Assembly (NCBI GenBank): GCA_905480065.1 | Contig: CAJQOV010000114.1 | Coordinates: 1-9,778 of the forward strand | Direction of reading: 5' to 3' | Origin: an uncultured Gammaproteobacteria bacterium | Lineage (GTDB): Bacteria; Pseudomonadota; Gammaproteobacteria; UBA9214 | Length of the DNA stretch: 9,778 nucleotides | Shown here: positions 1-7,230 of the stretch, in pieces | Position numbering within the stretch: the stretch's first letter is position 1 | Layout: the number at the start of each line of letters is the position of its first letter | Notes under the pieces: model-generated | The model's input: the letters and a program-made list of their open reading frames with translations, nothing else | Told to the model about the DNA's origin: nothing | Database searches by the model: none | Position numbers and translations under genes: made by a program

Positions 1-1485
1 TTCTACCGGGTTAGCTGCGGGATCGATCGAAGTGACGGACAGTTTGACGAGCTGGTCCGGCGCGCCTACGTGGTGATCGATCCAGAGCCGGGAACGGTCA
101 CCGGCAGGCATTTTTTTGCCGCCTGTGCAGAGGAGCATGGGACGCGCACGGATATCGACGCTGCCATCTGGCCGGATGAGCTGTATGGTCTCGCCAGGGC
201 GGTGGGGATCGATAGTGTCAGGGTATTCTCGCTGGCGAGTCCCGAGCTGCTGTCCAGGGATGGCGTCGACTACGATTTTACCGAGCTGGATGCAGCGATC
301 GCAACCCTGGACCGCCATCAGCTGGACCGGTTTTTGGTGCTGGGCAGCAACGACACGTCCCGCACCCCTGCGTGGTTGCGCAAGCCAACGACTTCCGAAA
401 CTACCGTGGATCTGCTGTCCGGTCTGCGTGTGCCGAGTGAGCGCGCGCGGTTTGCCAAACGTGGCGGTGACCGTTACCTGGACCTCGACAGCTACCGGGG
501 TTACCTGCAGCGCCTGATGCAGCATGTCGGGAAGCGTGTGCCGTACTACGAGGTGTGGAATGAGCCGGGCCATAAATTCTCCGCCGCCGATATCGTCCGC
601 CTGACCTCCGCGACACACGCGGTGCAGGGAAAAGTTGCACCGGAAACAAAACTGCTGGGTTTTTCCAGCACCGTGCGCGCCGACTGGGGGAAGGGAAGAG
701 ACCGCAATCACCTGCCCTCACTGCTGGATGAAGTGGCCCGCCTGGGCGGACTTGCCCAGGTTGACGGGATTTCGTTTCATGGACGGCACGCCTTTGGGTA
801 CCTGGCCCGCGGTTACGATGAGCGTAACCTGGACACCGGGTTCACCGCGCGCCTGCGCACGATCATGCGACGGGAAGGCAGGGCGGATCTGCCGCTCTGG
901 GATACCGAGTTCGGGATTTCCTGGCGCAGCCCCCATCCGGAACGCGTGGATGCGGTGGCCGGTGCGGCACAAGGCGAACTCGAGTACCCGCGTACGTTTG
1001 CACCCGACGTGCTCGATGTGGCGCGCCAGTTGCCTGCTGTCTATGCCCAGGCGGCTGCCGATGGGGTAGCAACACTGGCATGGTTTTCGCTGGACAGCAG
1101 TATTGCCGATATCGCACACCCGGAGCGCCGCTGGGTGTTTTTTGATGCCATGCTGGAGCCGATGCCGCACCTGGCGGTATTCGACGCCATGACCGGGATC
1201 CTCGGTGCGGCCAAATATAATCGCACGGCAGAGCGCAAGGATGGTACCAGGTCCTACCTGTTTTCCCGGGACCGGGATACGGTAGTGCTTATGTACAACT
1301 GGCAAGAGAAGCTGGTTGATGTTTCAATTAAGATGGGTAATACGACACCACTGGTTCTTGACGTGATGGGTAATCCGGCCGAATTCCAGCGCAGCGGCGA
1401 ATCTGCCATTTCCGTATCGGTGGATGGCTGGCCAAAGTATATTGTCATACCAGGTACCGCGCCCGCTGATATTGTCATTCAATAG
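1..1485 (+). CDS. Partial glycoside hydrolase, clan GH-A, GH39/PslG-like (5' end outside window)
   Basis: Probably a retaining glycoside hydrolase that cuts or trims the polysaccharide made by this locus in the periplasm or outside the cell; PslG, a GH39 enzyme of Pseudomonas exopolysaccharide loci, is the comparison I have in mind. The reading frame is open from base 1, so 494 residues are visible. A GTG at 70 is a possible start but has no purine-rich site before it, and open sequence precedes it, so the true start is most likely upstream. Two clan-A catalytic signatures are visible. WNEP (bases 556-567) carries the putative acid/base Glu at 562-564. WDTEFG (898-915) carries the putative nucleophile Glu at 907-909. 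Their 115-residue spacing suits a TIM-barrel GH39-type enzyme. After the barrel comes a C-terminal region (from about 1190) of beta-strand character, ending in FQRSGESAISVSVDGWPKYI. The signal peptide would lie outside the window. The Wzy-like gene follows after 36 bases. Family assignment is fairly firm; substrate is unknown. Confidence 0.82.
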   Translation, partial: FYRVSCGIDRSDGQFDELVRRAYVVIDPEPGTVTGRHFFAACAEEHGTRTDIDAAIWPDELYGLARAVGIDSVRVFSLASPELLSRDGVDYDFTELDAAIATLDRHQLDRFLVLGSNDTSRTPAWLRKPTTSETTVDLLSGLRVPSERARFAKRGGDRYLDLDSYRGYLQRLMQHVGKRVPYYEVWNEPGHKFSAADIVRLTSATHAVQGKVAPETKLLGFSSTVRADWGKGRDRNHLPSLLDEVARLGGLAQVDGISFHGRHAFGYLARGYDERNLDTGFTARLRTIMRREGRADLPLWDTEFGISWRSPHPERVDAVAGAAQGELEYPRTFAPDVLDVARQLPAVYAQAAADGVATLAWFSLDSSIADIAHPERRWVFFDAMLEPMPHLAVFDAMTGILGAAKYNRTAERKDGTRSYLFSRDRDTVVLMYNWQEKLVDVSIKMGNTTPLVLDVMGNPAEFQRSGESAISVSVDGWPKYIVIPGTAPADIVIQ

Positions 1486-1521
1486 TGAGTCAGGCTGGCG
1501 AGCTCGAACGAAAGGTCAAAC

Positions 1522-2856
1522 ATGGAAATTCTGGATATCCCCGCTCTCTATCTCGGAATCGGGGCACTGGTGTGGGTCTTGTTCACAGTACTTTTCTTCT
1601 GGAAAAGTGAGTGGATTGGCGCCGCACTGGTGACGATATTCTTTTTCGCACAAGTCATCCTGGACCTGTTTCTAGGGGGTGTGAATATACCCAATGGACA
1701 ACTGATCCTGATCCTGTTCGGACCGCTGTTGCTTGCCTCGGTGGCACTTCGTCAGGATACGCCGGTTCGAGTTGTCAATATTCTTCCGATATTTCTGCTG
1801 GCAGTGACCATTGTAGTTTCCATTATCTGGAATGGATTGCCTATTTGGGATAACAAGACCCAACTGATGTCGCCCATCTTCGCGATATTGCTCTACCTGG
1901 CGATCCCCGGGATACGCGAGGCCCGATTTCTGATCAACCTTTTTCTGTTGTTCGTCGTCATCAGTACCAGTGTGGCCGCACTCCAGTACATGGGTTTCGA
2001 GAATATGTATTTGCCGAGCCAGCGCCGGCTCAGCGAGGCTGGCGGTTTTCAGCGCGGCATCGGGTTGGCAAATCACTTCTGGATGACCGGGCTGTATTGT
2101 GCTGCCACGATACCGATCGCCGTCATGGGCAGCCTGACGGCGAAGAGCAGGTGGAAGCGGCAGCTGTATATCGTAACGGGAATATTCGCCGTGGCAGGGT
2201 TGACGTTTACCTCGCTCAGGGCCGGGCTGATCGGAGGCGTGTTCGGGACATTGCTGGCGCTGTTCTTCTGGAACCGGGCTACGGCCATCCGCTATTCTGT
2301 AGCCGCGCTAGTAGTCCTTGGCCTGCTGTTTGCTGCTGTCCCGTTATTGCGAACCTCCTCCGAGGCGCTGCTCGAACACACCACTACACTGGATGCATCT
2401 GCCAAACGCCGGCCGGAGCTTATCATGCAGGGCCTGGAAATCTGGCGAAAAGCACCGTTGCTTGGCGCCGGCCCCAAAAGCATGTTGCGAACATTCGATG
2501 TTGGAGACACCCACAATTCCTTTGTCAATGTCCTTGCAGACTATGGACTCATCGGGGAGACATTCTTCCTGGCTGTGGTGGTGATGTCATTCCGAAGCCT
2601 GCGCCGGGCGTATCGTCGGTTCCCGGAAGAGAAAGGCTTTATCTTGGGATTAACCGGCGCATTGGCGGGCATTTACATTGTGAGTATTGTTCATTCAGTA
2701 AATTACATCGAACTGTACTGGATGTTCCCTGCGCTTGCGCTGGCCATAGATCGCTCGAGAGGACAGCGTCCGGGAGCGGCGTCGGGAGAGACGCAGGCAA
2801 GCGCTATGAAGCCAGACATTCGTATCCTGATGCCGCGTTCGGGGGGCATTCGGTAA
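1522..2856 (+). CDS. O-antigen ligase/polymerase family (Wzy/WaaL-like) integral membrane protein
   Basis: A 444-residue inner-membrane protein with roughly ten or more hydrophobic segments starting at the N-terminus (LYLGIGALVWVLFTVLFFW). Family members use a lipid-linked glycan as donor, either polymerising repeat units (Wzy) or ligating O-antigen to lipid A (WaaL). The Wzy_C hallmark is present: THNSFVNVLADYGLIGE with His at residue 331, following GAGPKS, in what should be the large periplasmic loop. Basic and glycine-rich segments such as TSLRAGLIGG (about residues 233-242) also fit. GAAAGG at 1510-1515 sits six bases before the ATG, a reasonable ribosome binding site. The gene follows the GH39-like gene by 36 bases and is probably cotranscribed. 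The last ~35 residues after the final membrane segment are hydrophilic (from IDRSRGQRPG). Sequence alone cannot separate polymerase from ligase; polymerase is favoured by the glycosyltransferase-rich neighbourhood. Confidence 0.88.
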   Translation: MEILDIPALYLGIGALVWVLFTVLFFWKSEWIGAALVTIFFFAQVILDLFLGGVNIPNGQLILILFGPLLLASVALRQDTPVRVVNILPIFLLAVTIVVSIIWNGLPIWDNKTQLMSPIFAILLYLAIPGIREARFLINLFLLFVVISTSVAALQYMGFENMYLPSQRRLSEAGGFQRGIGLANHFWMTGLYCAATIPIAVMGSLTAKSRWKRQLYIVTGIFAVAGLTFTSLRAGLIGGVFGTLLALFFWNRATAIRYSVAALVVLGLLFAAVPLLRTSSEALLEHTTTLDASAKRRPELIMQGLEIWRKAPLLGAGPKSMLRTFDVGDTHNSFVNVLADYGLIGETFFLAVVVMSFRSLRRAYRRFPEEKGFILGLTGALAGIYIVSIVHSVNYIELYWMFPALALAIDRSRGQRPGAASGETQASAMKPDIRILMPRSGGIR

Positions 2857-2879
2857 CAAGAAAACGGAGGGTTGCTGTG

Positions 2880-2933
2880 ATGAATATATCCTGGCGATCC
2901 ACCATCCACCGAATCTGTCAGCTGATCGGGTAG
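2880..2933 (+). CDS. Possible 17-codon leader ORF before the glycosyltransferase
   Basis: ATG at 2880 opens a 17-residue peptide (MNISWRSTIHRICQLIG) ending with TAG at 2931-2933. A strong GGAGG at 2866-2870 lies nine bases upstream, the best Shine-Dalgarno in this part of the window. The ATG of the next glycosyltransferase at 2939 has only weak purine content before it and begins five bases after this stop. The arrangement suggests ribosomes load at GGAGG and re-initiate at 2939, so the mini-ORF may serve translational coupling rather than encode a functional peptide. No family is recognised. It may also be chance, since the sequence lies in a short gap and has no comparative support. Confidence 0.3.
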   Translation: MNISWRSTIHRICQLIG

Positions 2934-2938
2934 AGCAG

Positions 2939-4075
2939 ATGGTAACCGAACCGGCACGTCTCAAGACACTGTTCCTGGTCCCCTCCTTGCGCCGGGCCGG
3001 CGCTCAGACCCAGGTCGTCGACCTGGTCAACGGGCTGGATAGCCGTCGTTTTGAGAAACACCTGTTTACTTTCCATACGGTACTGGAGCTGCTGGAACGA
3101 ATCGATCGTGAGCAGGTGGTGTTCTACAACCATCCGCGCAGCCACAAGTTCGATCTCGGGCCGGTGCAAGAGATCGCACGGCTGATTGATCACCAGGGCA
3201 TAGACGTGATCCACTGCAGTTTGCAGTTTTCTCTGCTACTGGCCTGGCTGGCACGCCGGATGTCACGTCGCAAACCACCCCTGGTCGCAGCCATCCATAC
3301 TACGGTTAACCGTTCCCTCAAGGAGGCGTTGCAGGATCGTCTGATCTACAGGCACCTGTTGAAGCGCAGCGCCGGAGTAATCTTTGTTTGCGAGAATCAG
3401 CGCAACCACTGGTTGAAGAAACATCCCGCACTGAAACGAAATTCGCGCGTGATTTACAACGGTATCGACGTGGCTCGTTTTGATCCCGATGCCTGGGGGT
3501 CGGCTGGACAGCGCTTGCGAGCAGCGCTGGATATTCCGGGCGGTGCACAAGTGATTGCCTGTGTCGCCGGATTCCGTCCTGAAAAAGGGCATGGCCAGCT
3601 GATCGATGCCTTTGCCGGCCTGTCCGGTACACCTTATCTTGTTTTTGCCGGCGAGGGTGAAACCCGCTCAGCCATGGAACTGCGCATACGGGAAAGCGGC
3701 CTGGCGGACCGGGTCAGGTTCCTGGGTGTTGTCGAGGATGTACGCCCGCTGCTCGCCATGGCATCTATTTCCGTTCTGGCTTCCACGGCCGTGGAGACAT
3801 TTTCCATTGCGATGCTCGAGTCCATGGCAATGGGGGTGCCCATGGTCGCTACCAACATCGGTGGCATGGGTGAGGCGATATTGCCCGGCGACACGGGTTT
3901 CCTGGTGCCTCCGGGTGATGTGGAAGCGCTGCGTATGGCGATAGCGGATGCCCTGTCCGACACCCGTCGACTGCATGACATGGGGAGAGCAGCCCGTGCC
4001 CTGGTACAGGCGCGCTTCACGCTTGAGGCAATGGTGGAGCAAACGTCAGAGGTGCTTCAGGCCGCCGCAGGCTAA
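2939..4075 (+). CDS. Glycosyltransferase family 4 (GT-B fold)
   Basis: A 378-residue cytosolic or membrane-associated enzyme that transfers a sugar from a nucleotide donor to the growing lipid-linked glycan. The N-terminal domain begins with LKTLFLVPSLRRAGAQTQVV, matching the usual first strand and acceptor-side loop of GT4 enzymes (a variant of GGAE). NGID occurs at residues 174-177. The C-terminal donor domain has FRPEKGH with basic residues Arg213 and Lys216, FAGEGE (236-241), and the EX7E motif Glu286/Glu294 in ETFSIAMLE. It then continues GVPMVATNIGG and DTGFLVPPGD. Length and order match complete family members with no frameshift. The chosen ATG places the first strand about nine residues in, as is usual. 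Upstream in-frame sequence is open for only about 100 bases and has no ATG or GTG. Sugar specificity cannot be inferred. It is 82 bases after the Wzy-like gene, probably in the same transcript. Confidence 0.93.
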   Translation: MVTEPARLKTLFLVPSLRRAGAQTQVVDLVNGLDSRRFEKHLFTFHTVLELLERIDREQVVFYNHPRSHKFDLGPVQEIARLIDHQGIDVIHCSLQFSLLLAWLARRMSRRKPPLVAAIHTTVNRSLKEALQDRLIYRHLLKRSAGVIFVCENQRNHWLKKHPALKRNSRVIYNGIDVARFDPDAWGSAGQRLRAALDIPGGAQVIACVAGFRPEKGHGQLIDAFAGLSGTPYLVFAGEGETRSAMELRIRESGLADRVRFLGVVEDVRPLLAMASISVLASTAVETFSIAMLESMAMGVPMVATNIGGMGEAILPGDTGFLVPPGDVEALRMAIADALSDTRRLHDMGRAARALVQARFTLEAMVEQTSEVLQAAAG

Positions 4076-4185
4076 CGGTAACTGCGCCCGATCAACGGGA
4101 GAGCCGGATATTTCTCCGCGCTGTGCCGTGTAGTGGGGGTTCGCCTGGCCCTGACTACCGGGCAATAGTCTCCTGATATCCTGCG
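4076..4185. other. Convergent gap between glycosyltransferase and beta-helix gene
   Basis: The two stop codons face each other across about 110 bases. Short complementary pieces (CGGA/TCCG, GCCC/GGGC) could form small stems but none has a T-run or more than four pairs, so no terminator is called although one would be expected. Confidence 0.4.
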
Positions 4186-5472
4186 TCAGACACGTACCCA
4201 CTCGGTACCATCCCAGACAATGGATAGTTTCTCGTAGGCATTCGTCAGCACCACGTTAACGGGATTGCCTTCCAGCGTTGCTCCGTTAAGATCAATGGTC
4301 ACCGGATTCACGCTATCGATCTTCTTGAAAACGTGCATTTCACCGGGGTTGACCCTGAGGCGTAGCCGGAAAGGCCCGCCGGATGCATCCAGGCGATGCA
4401 AACCCCCCTCGAATTTGTCAAATGCATAGCCGTCGTCCGCAACGGTAAACGTCTGCACACCCATCGTGCTGGAACCAAACGTACGGCCGGTTATCCCTGA
4501 GAAACGGCAACCGTACTGCTCGATTTTCCCCGGGCCTGCCTGGTAGATGGATGATCCGATTGACCAGTCCGCGGGAGTTTCTGCCTGCCCGAAGCAGCCA
4601 AAGGCGCGTGCCCAGCCCGATTCGACCCGCAGCACATTGACGTTTACCGAATAATTGAGTGTGTCCTCGTTGCGACAGAATGACTCCAGTCCATGGACTT
4701 CCACCCGTGAATTATTATAGCCAGGGGGTATCCACAGACCGATCACATCATCATCGCCACTGATATCGTTGGTGATGAAACCATTACGGTAATCGTAAGC
4801 ATACCCGGTACCGATGCGGCATTGATTGAGATAGATTCGTACCGAGTTGCCGGTTACGCGGCATCCCACGTGCGGATGCCCGGAATTCGTTCCAAACAGC
4901 ATGATCTTGGTGTCGTCACAATAGGTCAGCACCCCAAGATCCAGGCCAATGCCCTCGGTGCGAATCTTCAGGTCTCTGAGCCACCAGGTGAGTTTCGTGT
5001 CCCCGCCGCGGTTTCTGATCGCGGCGCCGTGCCCTGTATGCTCGATGTGAATGCCCGAGAGGTAGACGCCGCTGGCAGCTCCGGATCTCCGAATCGCCGC
5101 ATGGCCTTCAATGCTTCCCGAGAAACGGATGCCAAAGTCTTTGAGATGGACATCGGATTGCCCAATATTGATAGCGTTCCAGTTGCTGCCCACAAAAATC
5201 GTCGACAAAGGGCCGGACCCCTGGATGGTTGTCCAGCTCTTCGGTGCCCAGTTGAGTGAATAAATACCGGGTAAAACGCGCAGCAAATAGGGATTGTCGA
5301 TCGCATTGTCGGTGATGCTGTTGAGTGCAGCGGCAACACTGCTGAAATCTCCACCCGGCCCGATCTCAAGGATATTGCAGGGACAGCCGGCACCGATTGC
5401 TTCGCCGGCCAGCAAAGCCGAACCGGCAACGGGTAGCAAAGCCGATTTGATGAATGATCGCCGTGATGACAT
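4186..5472 (-). CDS. Tat-exported protein with predicted right-handed beta-helix (pectin-lyase-like) fold
   Basis: A 428-residue protein transcribed against its neighbours. The N-terminus MSSRRSFIK is a twin-arginine signal (Arg4-Arg5), followed by a hydrophobic stretch and a likely signal peptidase I site near AIGA (residue ~28), so export in a folded state is predicted. A Cys follows at about residue 30, but the context GAGC lacks the Leu/Val/Ile expected at -3 of a lipobox. GPGGDFSSVAAALNSI, then YLLRVLPGIY and TTIQGSG, is the characteristic opening of pectin-lyase-like beta-helices, as in pectinesterase relatives. Short beta-rich turns with repeated Gly/Asn continue to about residue 360. 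The last ~65 residues (VTIDLNGATLEG to WDGTEWVRV) resemble small C-terminal caps of phage tail or surface fibre proteins. Eight cysteines are spread through the mature part. No catalytic triad of a known lyase or esterase could be identified, so it may be a lyase, epimerase or binding/structural protein. GCAGGTAG precedes the start. Confidence 0.72.
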   Translation of the reverse strand: MSSRRSFIKSALLPVAGSALLAGEAIGAGCPCNILEIGPGGDFSSVAAALNSITDNAIDNPYLLRVLPGIYSLNWAPKSWTTIQGSGPLSTIFVGSNWNAINIGQSDVHLKDFGIRFSGSIEGHAAIRRSGAASGVYLSGIHIEHTGHGAAIRNRGGDTKLTWWLRDLKIRTEGIGLDLGVLTYCDDTKIMLFGTNSGHPHVGCRVTGNSVRIYLNQCRIGTGYAYDYRNGFITNDISGDDDVIGLWIPPGYNNSRVEVHGLESFCRNEDTLNYSVNVNVLRVESGWARAFGCFGQAETPADWSIGSSIYQAGPGKIEQYGCRFSGITGRTFGSSTMGVQTFTVADDGYAFDKFEGGLHRLDASGGPFRLRLRVNPGEMHVFKKIDSVNPVTIDLNGATLEGNPVNVVLTNAYEKLSIVWDGTEWVRV

Positions 5473-5630
5473 TGGAATCTACCTGCCTGTGAGGGTTTTG
5501 AGCAGTGAGGGGATTACAATCAGGCTTGCCACTAATGTATTTCAATCAATGGGTTGCGATGCCCATCCACTGCTGTTTTCATTATTGGCCTGCTGTTCCA
5601 GTCTCTATCTGCTCGATAATAAAAGCAACT

Positions 5631-5664
5631 GAATTTAAAGGGTGTCAGAATTTAAAGGGTGTCA
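5631..5664 (+). repeat. Perfect 17-bp tandem duplication, left arm of the repeat block
   Basis: GAATTTAAAGGGTGTCA occurs twice head to tail, at 5631-5647 and 5648-5664, with no mismatch. The second copy runs on as GAGCACA and forms the left arm of the inverted repeat with 5696-5709. Similar GGTGTCAGAGCAC sequences are, from memory, common near REP-associated Y1 transposases in proteobacteria; I cannot verify that here. Confidence 0.9.
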
Positions 5665-5709
5665 GAGCACATTTTTTCCTAATATTAGAGTTAACTGTGC
5701 TCTGACACC
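5658..5709. repeat. Inverted repeat GGTGTCAGAGCACA / TGTGCTCTGACACC
   Basis: The 14-base arm at 5658-5671 is the exact reverse complement of 5696-5709 and, in the second 40-bp unit, of 5736-5749. Past one mismatch the pairing resumes for about five more A/T positions (TTTAA). The 24-base spacer contains a T6 run, the palindrome TAATATTA and GTTAAC. This could fold as a hairpin or mark the two ends of a short non-autonomous element. It is not a convincing rho-independent terminator because the T-run lies in the loop. Confidence 0.88.
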
Positions 5710-5758
5710 ATTTAATCTCTAATATTAGAGTTAACTGTGCTCTGACACCATTTAATCT
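5679..5758 (+). repeat. Perfect 40-bp tandem duplication, right arm of the repeat block
   Basis: Two identical, directly abutting 40-base units at 5679-5718 and 5719-5758 begin CTAATATTAGAG and end CACCATTTAATCT. Each carries TGTGCTCTGACACC, the complement of the left arm. So both arms of the inverted repeat are duplicated, giving the order arm, arm, spacer, inverted arm, inverted arm. The perfect identity implies recent duplication or active maintenance by slippage or recombination. No transposase is encoded nearby. Confidence 0.95.
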
Positions 5759-5782
5759 AATCTTTTGATCCCCTCTCCCCAA

Positions 5783-5803
5783 CCCTCTCCCGGAGGGAGA
5801 GGG
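5783..5803. repeat. CCCTCTCC-type hairpin
   Basis: CCCTCTCCC (5783-5791) pairs perfectly with GGGAGAGGG (5795-5803) across a three-base loop. A preceding direct copy CCCTCTCCCC at 5771-5780 could pair alternatively. Such CCCTCTCC...GGGAGAGGG hairpins are, to my knowledge, dispersed intergenic repeats in many proteobacterial genomes. Without a following T-run it is better read as a dispersed repeat than a terminator, though it could stall polymerase or protect RNA ends. Confidence 0.75.
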
Positions 5804-5810
5804 AGGGAGC

Positions 5811-5833
5811 AAAAAGGGGTCGGCGTCCTTTTT
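5811..5833. repeat. AAAAAGG / CCTTTTT inverted repeat
   Basis: AAAAAGG (5811-5817) is complementary to CCTTTTT (5827-5833) with the loop GGTCGGCGT. GGGGTCGG followed by CCTTTTT resembles other variants of repeat ends found beside REP/Y1-type transposases, from memory. The stem is weak (two G-C pairs), so a terminator role is doubtful although its arms do include short A and T runs. Confidence 0.4.
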
Positions 5834-6134
5834 GTTCCGGCTGGTGAGGTCGTAATGGATTTCGGTTGCCATGGTGTGCCTGACTGTGTGCAGGGCCAGG
5901 CCGACAGCTACAGAGGATAGTCTCGGTTGCGAGTAAAAAGCCGCGTTAACTTCGGCAATGATATGCCGGGTGCCATGGCGCATGATGACGGTGATTATGT
6001 TAACTTGTGCCAACGACAGAATTACCAGAGACACACGGAAAGTGCATCAGATGCGGTTATTGACGATGCCCTGATCGCATGCGTCGTGGCTGCTCTGTCG
6101 CGATTATTTCTGTGAAGATTGCCGAGTGTAATTG
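5834..6134. other. Intergenic stretch without recognisable gene
   Basis: About 300 bases between the repeats and the second glycosyltransferase. Short ORFs exist on both strands, but none has a recognisable motif and one reads straight through the repeats. No clear -35/-10 pair was found, although the promoter of the downstream three-gene group presumably lies here. The distance from the minus-strand gene leaves room for separate promoters on both sides. Confidence 0.5.
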
Positions 6135-7226
6135 ATGATACGGGTCCTGATTCTGTCTCGCGATGCCCAGTGGTTTGGTGGAGTGGTAAATTTCATCGCC
6201 ACACTTACCAGGAACCTCGGTCAGGATTTCGAGCCGGTACCCTTTCTGGTTGGCAGGAGAAAGGGATCCCTGGGCATACTTATGCGCCCACTGTATCCGA
6301 TTTTTGATGCGGTTCGCCTTGCGCGTCTCGTGCGGCATGAACGTTTCGATGCCGTCCACGTAAATCCCTCGTTGACCTACGCGTCACTGCTGCGCGACGG
6401 CCTGTTCCTGCTGGTACTGCGGCTTGCGCGGGTAAAGAACGTGATTGTTTCCTTTCATGGCTGGGTTGAACCTGTCGAGCGCAGGATCACAGGCAGCCGC
6501 ATTTTGCAGGCATTGTTCCGCTATCTGTTCGGCTATGCGCAGCACACCCTGGTACTGGCTGAAGGATTCAGGGACTGGCTGGTGAGCGTGCCGGGATTCA
6601 ATCCGGATCGTGTACAGTTGTTTACTACCATGTTTGATGACGCAGACTTTGGCCAGGACCAGGAGAATACAACGTACGACGACGATCGTGTGTTGTTCCT
6701 GTCACGCCTGGTGCGCGAAAAAGGGATTTATGAGCTCATCGAGGCATTTCGGATATTACTGCCGGACTACCCGCAGTTGCAGCTGGTGATTGCCGGTAAC
6801 GGCCCGGAACAGGGACGACTGCATACCTGTATACAACAGGCTGGCCTTGCTGACCGGGTTGAATTCACCGGCTATGTCCGGGGCATCGAAAAAGTCAGGG
6901 TGCTGAAACAGGCCGGTTTGTTTGTGTTTCCTACCTACTACGGGGAAGGCTGCCCGGTGTCGCTACTGGAAGCGATGGCGGCCGGATTACCCGTTATTAC
7001 TACTCGTGCCGGAGGTATATCACATATTGTCAGGGATCAGGAGAATGGACTGCTGCTGGATGAGGTGACCCCTGAGACCGTTGCTATGGCCATGCGTCGG
7101 CTGCTTGATAACAGGGAACTGCGCGAGGCAATGCGCAGTGCGAACACCCGTGAGGCCTGGGAAAAGTACAGCGCGCCGGTAGTGACGCGGCAGTTCGAGA
7201 ACCTCTATGCCGGTGTCGGAAAATAA
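6135..7226 (+). CDS. Glycosyltransferase family 4 (GT-B fold), second copy in locus
   Basis: A 363-residue nucleotide-sugar transferase for the same polysaccharide pathway. ATG at 6135 is preferred over the TTG immediately before it at 6132, because it gives the usual MIRVLILSRD first strand. The acceptor-side loop is QWFGGVVNF (residues 12-20). The donor domain shows FLSRLVREKG with Arg191 and Lys196, IAGNGPE (219-225), the EX7E motif Glu271/Glu279 within EGCPVSLLE, and then AAGLPVITTRAGG and ENGLLL. It is full length and intact. It clearly differs from the GT4 at 2939-4075 in its N-terminal half, so it probably uses a different acceptor and adds another linkage. It starts the plus-strand cluster after the repeat region, and the sulfotransferase follows within four bases or overlaps it. 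Confidence 0.93.
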   Translation: MIRVLILSRDAQWFGGVVNFIATLTRNLGQDFEPVPFLVGRRKGSLGILMRPLYPIFDAVRLARLVRHERFDAVHVNPSLTYASLLRDGLFLLVLRLARVKNVIVSFHGWVEPVERRITGSRILQALFRYLFGYAQHTLVLAEGFRDWLVSVPGFNPDRVQLFTTMFDDADFGQDQENTTYDDDRVLFLSRLVREKGIYELIEAFRILLPDYPQLQLVIAGNGPEQGRLHTCIQQAGLADRVEFTGYVRGIEKVRVLKQAGLFVFPTYYGEGCPVSLLEAMAAGLPVITTRAGGISHIVRDQENGLLLDEVTPETVAMAMRRLLDNRELREAMRSANTREAWEKYSAPVVTRQFENLYAGVGK

Positions 7227-7230
7227 ACGC

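Noticed and set aside
2097..2933. 278-codon plus-strand frame overlapping the Wzy-like gene and the gap after it
   Set aside because: Out-of-frame shadow of the membrane protein: Cys/Arg/His-rich composition without motifs, while frame 1 holds a clear Wzy_C signature.
5400..5472. Beta-helix protein as a lipoprotein
   Set aside because: The Cys near residue 30 is preceded by GAG rather than a lipobox, and a signal peptidase I site AIGA fits the Tat signal better.
5473..5560. Possible sigma-54 promoter (TGGCAAG...TTGT, reverse strand) ahead of the beta-helix gene
   Set aside because: Spacing is off by one from GG-N10-GC and the GC is missing; no sigma-70 pair with good spacing was found either.
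5658..5758. Repeat block as a CRISPR array or rho-independent terminator
   Set aside because: Units abut without unique spacers, and the T6 run lies in the loop rather than after a GC-rich stem.
5645..6034. 129-codon open frame on the minus strand between the repeats and the second glycosyltransferase
   Set aside because: It reads through both 40-bp repeat units and the CCCTCTCC hairpin, has no recognised motif and no clear ribosome site; open by chance.
6060..6110. TTGACG at 6060-6065 as a -35 box for the second glycosyltransferase group
   Set aside because: No acceptable -10 sequence 16-18 bases downstream.
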